Shown piece by piece: positions 48,600 through 58,308 of a DNA stretch of 64,000 nucleotides. This stretch comes from Cryphonectria parasitica EP155. Taxonomy: Eukaryota; Ascomycota; Sordariomycetes; Diaporthales; Cryphonectriaceae. The DNA is taken from positions 1,798,001 to 1,862,000 of the forward strand of contig NW_024468912.1 of NCBI RefSeq assembly GCF_011745365.1, written 5' to 3'. The notes below the pieces were generated by a model, which ran no database searches, was not told the origin of the DNA, and was given only the letters and a program-made list of their open reading frames with translations. Every line of letters begins with the position of its first letter. The first letter of the stretch is position 1. The position numbers and the translations under genes were made by a program.

Positions 48600-49656
48600 C
48601 TACAGTTCCTTCTCGGCTGGCTTCAGTCCTTGCAATCTATCATACTGGCTCACGATGCGTCCATCGGGAAGGACGACCTCAGTTTGCCGAACATGCCAGA
48701 GACAAAAGGGGTAAATCAAGTCGGTAATCACAGCCGTGGCCAGGATGAAGATACCAAACGGATTTGTCAAGTAGCCATGTGCTTCTGGCCACCAATAACA
48801 GAGGATGACACTGCTCAAGCCTAAGCCAGTTACAGTCCCGAGTGTTCTGCAAAGCCTATGAGTAGTTGTCGTTGAGAAGTCAGCTTGCGCCCTTCTATTC
48901 GATTTTTTTTTTTCCCAAAACGAAGCGACTTCGTGCATCGGAGTGGCCAGATTTCAAGATGAGTGGGCAGTAAACGGAAGTTAATCAAAACACCAGGAGG
49001 CCCGACAACACCTCGTGTAAAGAATCTTCTTCAAGATGAGCGAGAAAAGTTGAGGTGGGGTCCAATTCATCTCACCAGATTGCGTAACTCGTCCCCCCAG
49101 AGTGGCCCCTCACCAGCAGCATCGCCAACGAGCCGATGCTGTCCACAAGCTGTGCAACCCCAGCCGACCAGAATGCCAGCTCGGTCGTATCGAACTTGTC
49201 CCGGCCAAAGTACCATTTCCCCGTCTTGTCGCCGTGGCCGATCCCAGGCTCGCTCAGCCACCAGGACACAAAGGCAAAGTGGCCTGCGCAGCCCACCGCA
49301 GTCATGACAGTCAGGAGCACCGCAATGTGCTCTCCCACCCAGGGGCTGGTCTTGGCCCACTCCACAGGCGCGTGTTTGACGGTGGTGTAGATGAGTCCGA
49401 TGTCGAGAAGCAGCCAGACTGTGAACCCTGCGGTCTCGAGGGGCGCCTCGCACACGTAGAGCGCATAGACGATCTCCCAGGAGACGTTCAGGGCGAGGCC
49501 CAGCAGGGGCATGCTGTAGGACTTGGTCTGAAGACTACGCCTGGTCATGAGGATGTACGTTGCATCCCAGAAGAGGACTCCCATCCCGAGCGCGACGGTC
49601 GAGAGCGGCACCACCCAAGTGGGCACATGATCAGGCGCTATATCGCTGGACCCCAT
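48600..49656 (-). CDS. PaxB/Pyr4-type integral-membrane terpene cyclase
   Basis: Two exons, 49076-49656 and 48600-48855, close to 278 aa with about seven membrane helices. The family signature is clear: NVSWEIVYALYVCE (Glu61, helix 2), WLLLDIGLIYTTVKHAP, GHFAFVSWW, MLLVRGHSGGTSYAIWL and TAVITDLIYPFCLWHVR (Asp239). In the studied member Pyr4, one Glu in the WE motif and one Asp late in the protein are needed to protonate and cyclise the polyprenyl epoxide; Glu61 and Asp239 sit in the matching places. Such enzymes make meroterpenoids and indole diterpenes. The exon join relies on the acceptor at 48856 (CTCATAG), which restores IWLCRTLG; the next AG creates a stop. The intron is 220 nt. No prenyltransferase, epoxidase or GGPP synthase is nearby. 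Confidence 0.85.
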
Positions 49657-51195
49657 TATGCTGACGAGGAGTAAATCTCTGGCTGAATATGGATTATGCC
49701 GTTGAAGGTTGATCCGGCATAGACGTGAGCTGGAGTCAAGACAGAAAACCATGTGAGGGCGCGCAGAATGTGGATCTTACTCTTCCCTGCGCGCTCGCGT
49801 GCGCGTCGCTTAGTAAGGACATTTACTCGCGGCTGTAAAGGGGCCAAGGCGAGAATTTCAAGTAATTACGATAATACTTATTTGTTCTGCTATGTAATAC
49901 ATAATTTTTAGAAGCTTAGGTTTATGACAGAGTGAGAATAGCCAAGTTTGAGAAAATTTAAAACATCGGTCTGTAGGGAAAAAACGCACCAGCGTCGGTC
50001 GACACATGAAATGCAGCCTCAGCAAATCACAAACGAAAAGTTGAGGCTCAAGCACCTGGCCCATACTCACAATGTAAAGTCTGCTATTATCAAAGGGTGA
50101 ATTGTAGCTACGATGAATCAGAAGGCAAAGCTCATAAATATGCGTTTCAGTGGAACACCAGTTGAGCATTTATGGAGAATGGAACAGCCAGACGTTTTTA
50201 ATTACTACGCCATAATCGCCATGTCGAGAATGCGTGCCGACTAGGGATGGCGAAGCAGCATTCGGCGGAGAACGGACGTATGAAGGACCCGTCATGAGAT
50301 TCGACAACTGCCAAGCGTAATATCTTGTCCTTCGATTTGGAAATTCTTTTTTTCGCCCTTGCTTCGCTGCAGATCTCCAGGGATGTGTGGCTGCGCCACT
50401 CCTTCAAAGCTGATACTCTTCCCTCCTCGAATTTCCAGTGGTCATCAAACTGTACTACATACATATACCAAAATTCCGTGAAAGAATGCTTTAGTAATGT
50501 GGAGAGCGAGTAGAGCCTCAATAAAATCGAGAGGAATTCGAGGGCATGAGAAAAGGATTGTGTCATGTATGATCTGGGGTTGTTGGTGCAACCTTGCATC
50601 CATCAATGTTTGCACTGCTCGGTGAGGCGACGAATGCCGAGGAAGACATTGGCAGCCTAAGTGCCAAGAATAAGCCGAGTTAAATAAGATGCCAGCAGTC
50701 GCTGTACGTGCTGTGCCACACGGGAGCAAGGCCATCTGACAATTCCATAGCGTAATTCCTGATCAAACACTGCCGTGCATCCTGGATTGAAACATAGGCT
50801 CTTTTCCCAAAAATAGACACTTATGGATTCGCATATGAGTAAGACCCCGAGGACATCTTCACTGCCACGATGGTTTGATTGCCAGCCACAGCGGCGAGTT
50901 TGTTCCTACGGCCAGGCTGACCTGAGGTTCGCACACTGACGCCGAGTCCTAATGATGAATGCCCTCCGAGAGCGATTGCGAGGAGCTGCCGGAAACGTTA
51001 AGAAATGGATTTTGGTGGAATCTAGAGAATATATATAACACCCGGGCTGCATAGATTGTATCGCATACTCTTAAGCCTTCGTCAATCTTGCCCTCACGAG
51101 AGCCAAGCAGCCACTCAAGCTTCATCTTGAATACCAATAGTCAATCATCTCGTCCCTATTTCCAGACGCTGTTTGTACCGGAATTCCAATTCAAG
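49657..51195. other. Intergenic, 1.5 kb
   Basis: The left part is the terpene cyclase promoter. An open frame of 133 codons (50198-50599, minus) and another of about 100 (49858-50169, minus) have fairly protein-like composition (for example FWYMYVVQFDDHWKFEEG), but I recognise no family and no start or splice context. They could be relics. The last 200 bp hold the leader of the gene at 51196, with a TATA-like AATATATATAAC near 51030. Confidence 0.45.
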
Positions 51196-51805
51196 ATGCA
51201 ATTCTCTACTTTTCTCCTTGGCCTCGCTGTTGTTGTCTCAGTAAGTCTCCTATACCAACCACTTCTCCCCTTCTCTTAATTCTTTCTTTATCTTTTAAGT
51301 GCCATAAAGACTGATATGTTGACATGTATAGGCAAACGCCCTTCATCCAAGACAGCCGCAAATCACCCCGGCACCAATCATCAAAGCTCGCCAGGACCCT
51401 TTCTCTGAGATAAGCTCAGAGGCAGGCAATATCATCAGCGAGGCGTCATCCATAGCGGCCGACGTATCTTCCGCGTTCGAGGCCGCCGGAAGCGTCGGAA
51501 GCCAAATATTCAGCGAGGTCTCAAGCGATCTAGCGAGCATCACTGCTGCCGCCGCCACAGTCGAATCATCCCTGGCGGCCGAGCTCTCCACAGCCACGGG
51601 CCCGGTCAAATCGTCCATCGAGGCGGCTTTGAGCTCATTCAAGAGCTCCCTCAGCACTGCCACAGCAGCACTGCACACGCAGACCTCCACCACTTCGAGT
51701 GGTGCCGCCTCCACCAGTACCCAGCAGGGGGCTGCATCCGCTCAGACTGCAGTTGTCAAGATCGGTGCGCTGCTGGGTGGTGTGGCTGTGTTGGCAAACC
51801 TTTGA
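51196..51805 (+). CDS. Secreted Ser/Ala-rich, GPI-anchor-type cell-surface protein
   Basis: Two exons, 51196-51240 and 51332-51805 (91-nt intron), give 172 aa. The first exon encodes most of the signal peptide (MQFSTFLLGLAVVVS, then ANALHPRQ, cleavage about residue 18). The mature part is Ser/Ala/Thr-rich with repeated helical S-S-x-A segments (SEISSEAGNIISEASSIAAD). It ends in small residues followed by a hydrophobic tail (VVKIGALLGGVAVLANL), the arrangement of a GPI attachment signal. There is no catalytic motif. A role as a cell-wall or surface protein is inferred from this layout. It converges with the GH28 gene, leaving only 183 bp between stops. Confidence 0.8.
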
Positions 51806-51988
51806 GCTGCACACACTGGGTGAGGAGGCGTTCGGGTTCTTCGGCGCATGGGCTTGAGTCTTGTACTTTTTGGTTCAATCTTTAGTTGTAAAAGGAAGTG
51901 GGGCCTACTCGGATTACTTGTACAATGCCGATGAATAAACATATTATTTACCCAATGCACACGCTTGGATACTTCTTGAGCTCCTAAG

Positions 51989-53399
51989 TCATTGTGTAGG
52001 TAGTGTTCCATTTGTACATGGAATTCCCATGCCCTCGACTCCCTCTAGCCCGCTGCAGTCCATCTCGCCAGGCTTTCCGTCGGCCCCAAAGAGCACAATA
52101 TCGTCAAAGTGGAAGTCCTGGCAATGTGCAGCGTCTTTGCACATTATGTACATGGCTTTTTGGTTAGATTGTCCTAAAACGCGCGTCAGCTGATGTCAAA
52201 GCAAATAAGAAGAAAAAAATTGGAAAGTAAAGAAAGAAGAGAGAAAGGGGGGGGGGGGAATAGAGACAAAAGAAGAAGAAGAAAAACTCACCATCCGTGT
52301 AGGTCCAGCATGGATCCGTAATGCAACTCCCATCGCCCAGCTCTTCGCTGGTCATGGCCACGATATTCTCCCACGTGAAATTGGTAGTGTACGCCGCCAG
52401 GCTTGTGTTTGTGCCAGCGGCGACGCCCGTCTCTTGATCGACATAATTTTCGATGAAATGAACTGGGTAGCTTGTGTTGAAAATGGCAAAGTTCCGCCAT
52501 GTCACGTTGCTGAGATTGCAGGTGGTGCCCAGGTCGCCTTTGAAACGAGCTCCTAGTAGAGAGTCGTATATGAAGGCATTCTCAAATAGATAATCACCTC
52601 CCGTTCCAGGTGAGCAGGACACAGACACGCCATGGGTACCGTAGGCAACGATATTCCGCATGGTGACATTGGTCGCTGGAGGGGCCACATTCAGAACATC
52701 GTCCCCGTTCCAAGATGTCCAGGTGTCAATGACAACGTCCGAGGCCGACAGGTCCATACCGTCCGTGTTAAAAGGGAAAGCGTTGATGGGATCGCTTGAG
52801 CGGGCGTCGAGGGTGGTGTTCGTCATGTAGATGTCCGTGCCGCTCAGCGAAAAGACCCAGGCCACGGGGTTATAGACCTTGACGTCTCGCAGGCGAAGAG
52901 TGGTCACTGAAAATTCGAAAAAGTGTGGGCGGTAGTCATTGTCACTGTTGTTCACCATAGGCCACCACTGCTCTCCATGACCGATGAACCAGCCCGAGCT
53001 GGGGTCCTGAGTGCCAGTGAACGTGACGCCCGTGCTGTCCTTGACTGTGATCCAGTGGCCTGAATAGAGATCGCTGTTCCCTGTGACAGACTCCACGTAG
53101 CTGACATTGGACGGTAAGGAGACATTACCGTTGATAACGAACTCAACGTTGGTGAGATCCGTGAAGGAGATTGGGGTCATCAAATTGTAGGTCTCGTTCC
53201 CGCTGAAAATGATGCGAGAGGCATTACTGCATGCCTCGACCGTGGCTGTGACGCTGGGACTGTCATCGTTGCCAGTTGTGTTCTTTGGGACAATGCAGGT
53301 CGTCACAGAGGATCCCAGCGTCTCGGGTAGCCAGTAGGCTGTCGCTGAGGCCGTGAGGAGGCCCAGCACAACTTGAAGTGGCGATCTGGATGAGAACAT
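51989..53399 (-). CDS. Glycoside hydrolase family 28 (exo-polygalacturonase-like)
   Basis: Two exons, 52292-53399 and 51989-52173, close to 430 aa. A signal peptide is visible (LQVVLGLLTASATAYW). All four GH28 motifs are present: FNTDGMDL (Asn-Thr-Asp), NGDDVLNV (Asp-Asp), GTHGVSVS (His, a GHG variant) and ARFKGDLG (Arg-x-Lys). About fifteen N-glycosylation sequons suggest heavy glycosylation. The NTDG-plus-NGDD pattern with Asn-rich loops is closer to exo-acting polygalacturonases than to endo enzymes. The second exon adds MYIMCKDAAHCQDFHFD and the C-terminal cysteines. The intron (118 nt) contains a G13 run. Role: pectin breakdown outside the cell. Confidence 0.93.
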
Positions 53400-54153
53400 C
53401 GTGTTGGCTCTCTCTCTCTCTCTCTCTAAGGTTCCCACAAAAGCGTGTTGTGTTATTGACTAGGAGAGGAGTTAGAGGAGGTATGAGAAGGATTTACGCA
53501 GACAGAACAGTAGCTGATATAATTATGATTGGGAGGGTGTGGACCCACATAAGTTTCTGGGAACTCGCGGTCTAATACACCCTTTCATTTTAACAAGCGG
53601 TGCCCATGGGAAGATGTAATAACATTGTGCTCCTCAATTGTACGAACAGCTCGGGTTTCGGTGCCGACATGCTTGGGTATGAGCTACATAACATTCTAGC
53701 CTTTATTCCCTGAATCCGGTATGCCTGGCTGAAATTAGATCAAAAAGTCTTACGATCGCTCGAATCGACGAGACGGCGTCGAGGCGATGGAGAGCATACG
53801 TCTCGGTCGTTGGAAGGCAAAGACGTCGGTCCGGTGCAACAGAACTCGGTTGCTAATTTTCCACAAACCGGAGGCAGGATTCGGAGCCGGGCACGGGGAA
53901 ATGGCTGACGTGAAAGCCTGATATGACTGATGGGTTGAGACGCACACTTTTCATATGAGAAGTAATGACTTTATATCTAATGCAAGATGCTGCTACTTCT
54001 TTTTCCCTTCTCTCTTCTTCATTACCATTGTTCGTTGCTTGGGTTTTCTCCCTCTTCGGCTCTCTCTTGTATGGCCCTCTCCCCTGTTGCCGTGTTCCTG
54101 TATTTGCTTAAGCCCTTCGCCTCACTTTCCCCCTCATTTTCTGTCTAATGGTA
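53400..54153. other. GH28 promoter and left flank of the transposon
   Basis: A (TC)n tract lies immediately upstream of the GH28 start (53405-53427). The rest is ordinary intergenic DNA up to the TA at 54152-54153 where the pogo element is inserted. No gene is seen. Confidence 0.55.
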
Positions 54154-54196
54154 AGTCAAAGCACCCCCTTCCCGATCACCCTGGTCAACCACACCG
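54154..54196 (+). repeat. Left terminal inverted repeat of pogo element
   Basis: 43 bp starting AGTCAAAGCACCCCC, preceded by the target TA at 54152-54153. It is identical to the reverse complement of 55928-55970. Confidence 0.95.
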
Positions 54197-54286
54197 CCTT
54201 TTCAACCCCTCGATATATTTTTAATTTTCTTCATCAATCCTCTTCCAATTCACTTCAAACTTTCAGCATAGAGTAAATACAGTCCA

Positions 54287-55894
54287 ATGAAGCAGTATAC
54301 GGAATCTGAAATCGTTGCCGCCCTCGAGGCTATCAAGACAGGCTGTTCTCTTCGCAAGGCCTCGATCGAATGGGGTATCCCTTATACAACACTTCAGAAC
54401 CGTTTAACAGGCGTTCAGTCTCATCAGATAGGTGCTGAATCTTTTCAAAGGCTCTCTTCTATCCAAGAAAGAAAACTAGCTGAATGGATCCTGGTTCAGG
54501 AAAGCCTAGGGCTTCCACCAAGCCATTCAGAGTTGAGATTCTTCGCACGGAAGATCCTCCTCATCAAAGGAGATACTGAACCTCTTGGAAAGAGATGGAT
54601 CCAGGGTTTTTTGAAGAGGAATCCAGAGATACAGGTCAGAAGGACTCGCCGGATAGCTTCTAAACGAACTAATGGAGCTACAACAGAGGTAATACAGCCT
54701 TGGTTCTATCTTTTCAATCTTTCTCGTATCCAAGCCATCAAGCCAGCTAATCGATGGAATATGGATAAAGCTGGGCTTATGGAGGGCCAAGGAGAGAATA
54801 GATTAGTTCTTGGAGGCTCCTCTTCACGTTCAATCCAAAGAAAAGAGCCTGGATCAAAAGCCTGGATCTCTTTTCTCGAGTGTATCTCAGCTACGGGAGC
54901 TCACCTCCTTCCTCTGGTGATTTTCAAAGGGCAAACTGTACAGCAGCAGTGGTTTCCTGTCGATTTGAAGCCTTTTAAGAGCTGGCAGTTCACTGCTACA
55001 CCAAACGGATGGACTAATGATAAAATGGCACTTGAATAGCTAGAAAAGATCTTCATCCCAGGCAGCCTACCAGCGGATCCCTCAGAGACCAGACTATTAG
55101 TCCTGAATGGCCACAACAGCCATAAAACTGACGAGTTTATGTGGCAATGCTATCAAAACAACATCCTGTTGATCTACTTGCCTCCTCATACTTCTCACGT
55201 ACTTCAACCCCTCGATCTAGGGGTCTTTTCATCCCTTAAACAAGCATACAGAAAGGAAGTCAGCAATATGAGCCAATGGGGGGATTCAACTATCGCAGGC
55301 AAGCGTTTATTCCTCAAGCACTATCGTCTAGCTCGTCTGGAAGGCCTTTCAAGCCAGAATATCAGATCTGGATGGAAAGCAACTGGTCTATAGCCCCTGA
55401 AACCCTCCAAAGCGCTCTTGAGCCCTCTTCTCCTCGAGAACAGTCAACCAAGCATTCAGAGCCAGTCAAATTCAGCCTCAATACCATCAACAGTACCTAA
55501 GCTTCCCCCAAAAGCCTCATTAAGCCAGCCTATGGTTTTTTCAACGCCTCACAAGGCTAAACAGCTATATCATTAGCTACAGGAAACTCAGCAGCATCTT
55601 TCAATAGACTCAGGCTGCCGTAGGCTATTCAGGAAGATAAAAAAGGCTTATTACGAGAGAGACCTCGAGTTTGCAAGAGCATTGGAGTAAAATCAGATGT
55701 TAAGGAAGCAGATTGAGGCGCTGAAGCCTCGTAAAAGAAGAAAGGTCGATGTAAGCCCGAATTCGAAGTTTGCAGGGGTTGAGGATATACAGAGGGCTCA
55801 AAACGCAGTCAATCGAGATGAGGATAGTCTAGATGAAGAGAACGGCCTTGAATTACCTACTGATGAGGAGGATTGCATCGTGGTGGGTGAATAG
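54287..55894 (+). pseudogene. Inactive pogo-family DDE transposase
   Basis: One continuous frame of about 535 codons from ATG 54287 to the stop near 55892-55894, with internal stops at 55037 (TAG), 55391 (TAG), 55574 (TAG) and 55688 (TAA) and no frameshift. The N-terminal psq/CENP-B-type helix-turn-helix is readable (YTESEIVAALEAIKTG, IPYTTLQNRLTG). Of the DDE triad, the first Asp is kept within NMDKAG, the second is Asn in LVLNGHNSH (normally DGH), and the third is kept in QPLDLGVF. At least two of the TAG codons lie where family members usually have Trp (LE*LEKIF, ATGL*P), consistent with TGG-to-TAG. The Asp-to-Asn change is also G-to-A. The bias points to RIP rather than random decay. Confidence 0.92.
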
Positions 55895-55927
55895 GATGAG
55901 TAAATCTATATGAAATATATATATATA

Positions 55928-55970
55928 CGGTGTGGTTGACCAGGGTGATCGGGAAGGGGGTGCTTTGACT
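55928..55970 (-). repeat. Right terminal inverted repeat of pogo element
   Basis: 43 bp matching the left repeat exactly in inverted orientation, followed by TA at 55971-55972. An (AT)n run precedes it internally (55910-55927). Confidence 0.95.
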
Positions 55971-55972
55971 TA

Positions 55973-56469
55973 CTACTGCTTCTTCTTGTTCTCCTTCTCG
56001 CTTCTCTGCTTACTGGATGCCACCCCCCTTCCCACTCTTTCTGCTTTCCCTGGTCTCTGAACCTTACGCGGCTGGTGTCCACGAAAAGCTGCTGGAAGAA
56101 ATTACTTCCACTGTCTTCGAATTCTCCTTGAAAATCGAATAAGCTACGTCTCTTTAACGACGGCACAGAATGAGTGCAATAATCCTCTTCTGGTATATTG
56201 AGTAGGCAAAATTATGTTGGCAAGCCTAGATTTTAGGTGTTTTGTTTGGGCCACAAACCATTGCATGTCTTGCCCAGTACAAACAGGAAGATAGGAGAGG
56301 AGTGGTACAAATTGATTGGCCATATTGCTGTCTAATAAGCTGTATTTTCCAGGGAATGGTCGAAACTGCATTAAATAATGCGACATGCCTATGTATATTT
56401 GCCTAAATAGTCGCCAGCGCTGCTCCCTCGACCCCGCTTGCGTTTTCTCTGTTTTCCTTGCGTTACACG
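55973..56469. other. Right flank of the transposon
   Basis: No gene is seen. CT-rich at first, then AT-richer. The element seems to have landed in non-coding or already decayed DNA. Confidence 0.5.
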
Positions 56470-57708
56470 TTTCTAGATCCCTATTGGCGCCACACTCAGC
56501 AGATCACAACGGAAATCTTCCAGACAATAGATACATCATATAAGTCCAAGGACGGAACATGGCAGTGGTACAAGTTCGGCCAGGCGCAGTTCACGAGGTG
56601 GCTAAAGCAGACAGCCGACAGGGTGATCTTGAAAGGCCCCAGAGCAGCATCATCTACCTTGAAATCGAATGATGGTTCCCACGTATACTTCTGAGAGACG
56701 CTCGAGTTTTGCCTGAGAGAGCTGGAGAATTGGCATCAATCGTTGTTGGAAATGCGAAGCCAGAAGATATCCCAAGCGCGCCCTTGACCACTCTTCGTAA
56801 TGTGATCTGGCTGCATAAGAAGAGCTTCAAGTTTTATACCCAGGCAATTGAGGATCAAGATGACGAGACACAGGAGAAGAGGGCCGCGCACGAGTATATG
56901 ATCGAGGTGCCAGAGCGTGTCTTGGCCACATTTGAGCGTCTTGGATCCAGGAGGCCTAGCGGCAGACAATCAGCACAGAACACACTTTGGTCTGAAGGTC
57001 AGACCGCCTATAACGCCTTGGCATACTTGAGCAATTTGTTTGAGTTCGGCTAAGGAAGCAGGTGGGAAAAGTGAGACGAGCCACGACGGCCAGACAGAGG
57101 CCATATACCCAGAGAACAAGTCCATAGCCAGACTAAGGGATGGGAGAGCCAAGACTACTTACCGATACGCATCAAAATAGTCAGCAGTTCAAAGGTCTGA
57201 CCTGCGCAGAGACCTGAGTCAGCTCCAGGAGAAATTAGGGCAATTATACTGAGAGACATCGTGCTGGAGGACAGGGAGCCGTGATACCGTATGTTGGACC
57301 CGCTGGACGACCTGCAGCCCTTCTTCCTCATGCACGAACCCGTCTGAACCGGTTTGCTTGACTTTCTTGCACAGCTCTGACTGGACTGGGACTTGAGATC
57401 GTGAACCGATTCTTTCTGGTCGAGACCGCAGGCGTATCTGTACACTGCTGCATGTGCATCGTCCAAACAATTCCTCCCGGGAAACGGGGAGTTCCCTCCC
57501 TGGACTGACGTGGACAAATTTTCGGATGTTATTTGACGATACTCAACTAAAACTTGGTATCTCTAGCGATGGAGATGATCCATTGGCGATGCTCCAGAAC
57601 TTTGAAAAGGTCATGCCTGCGAGCATCCCAAATCCCAGGCCCGTCAACCCGGATCTGGATGCCACAGAAGGCCTGACTGAAGAATCCACACAAGTGGTGC
57701 GAATCTGA
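56470..57708 (+). pseudogene. Decayed DUF6604-like fungal gene
   Basis: Coding-like segments appear in changing frames. One is about 56470-56690 (WYKFGQAQFTRWLKQTADRV, like the N-terminus of DUF6604 proteins). The next is 56691-57052, one frame over (ELASIVVGNAKPEDIPSAPL, then HEYMIEVPERVLATFERLG and NALAYLSNLFEFG). A segment at about 57290-57530 (LDPLDDLQPFFLMHEPV, then PPWTDVDKF) is broken by several TGA stops. The last is 57540-57706 (SSDGDDPLAMLQNFEKVMP). One TGA follows HEPV, where Trp would fit, again a G-to-A change. No intact start is seen. Family assignment is from memory of the pattern WLKQTA near the N-terminus and may be wrong. Introns could explain some but not all breaks. Confidence 0.45.
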
Positions 57709-58308
57709 CGGCATTTCACAGAAAATACAGAAGTAATAATCTCGAGAGAACGAAATCTCGAGAGAACGAGAATATTTCAATTTATTAGAAGGTCTGATCC
57801 GACCATGAATTTCATATCATGTCAAGATACATTTACGCTAATGTATCTTGGGGCAACGCACTCGGACAAATTGGAGGTCAGGTCGGAGAAGCAGAACTGT
57901 TGCCTCATTGTTGTCTATTCTCAAAACATGATGATAAAGTTCATAAGATAAGGTCTACTTCCAAGATTTGGACTCTCTTGGGAACGAGGCTAACAATTTT
58001 ACCTGGGATATTTCTACGTTATAATCTGGCCTCGATATTATTTTCTTTGCCTTGATATCATTAATAACCCTAACCCTTTCGCACATGAAAATCGCGAAAT
58101 GCTGCTTTGTGTTGATCTTTGGAATTCCTTAACTTCTAACACTGTATCAACGCCGTCCCCGTCCAAACCAAAAGCCATCACAGAACAATTGAGTTCTTCT
58201 TGGCTCAGCTTTGAACCTATTCATCCCCAGTCTACGATATAAATTTCAGAAAGCTCACCGGCATTTGTGACGCGTTCCGACCTGCAGCGGTCGCGACCCG
58301 CCGCGCAA
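57709..58308 (+). promoter_or_regulatory. SET gene promoter with telobox-like motif
   Basis: The 0.6-kb spacer contains AACCCTAACCCT at 58066-58077, about 230 bp before the SET-gene ATG. This is two units of the fungal telomere repeat (TTAGGG)n and matches the telobox bound by Myb/TRF-like factors in promoters of some fungi. No gene is seen; a direct repeat of TCTCGAGAGAACGA occurs near 57740-57770. Confidence 0.4.

Larger units (their letters stand above)
54154..55970 (+). mobile_element. pogo/Fot-type DNA transposon, full length, RIP-damaged
   Basis: The 1817-bp element is bounded by perfect 43-bp terminal inverted repeats and flanked on both sides by TA, the target duplication of the Tc1/mariner/pogo superfamily. 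It carries one long transposase frame in + orientation. The length and layout fit fungal Fot1-like elements. The ends look recent (no mismatch between repeats), but the transposase has four internal stops and altered catalytic residues, so it is not autonomous. Confidence 0.95.
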
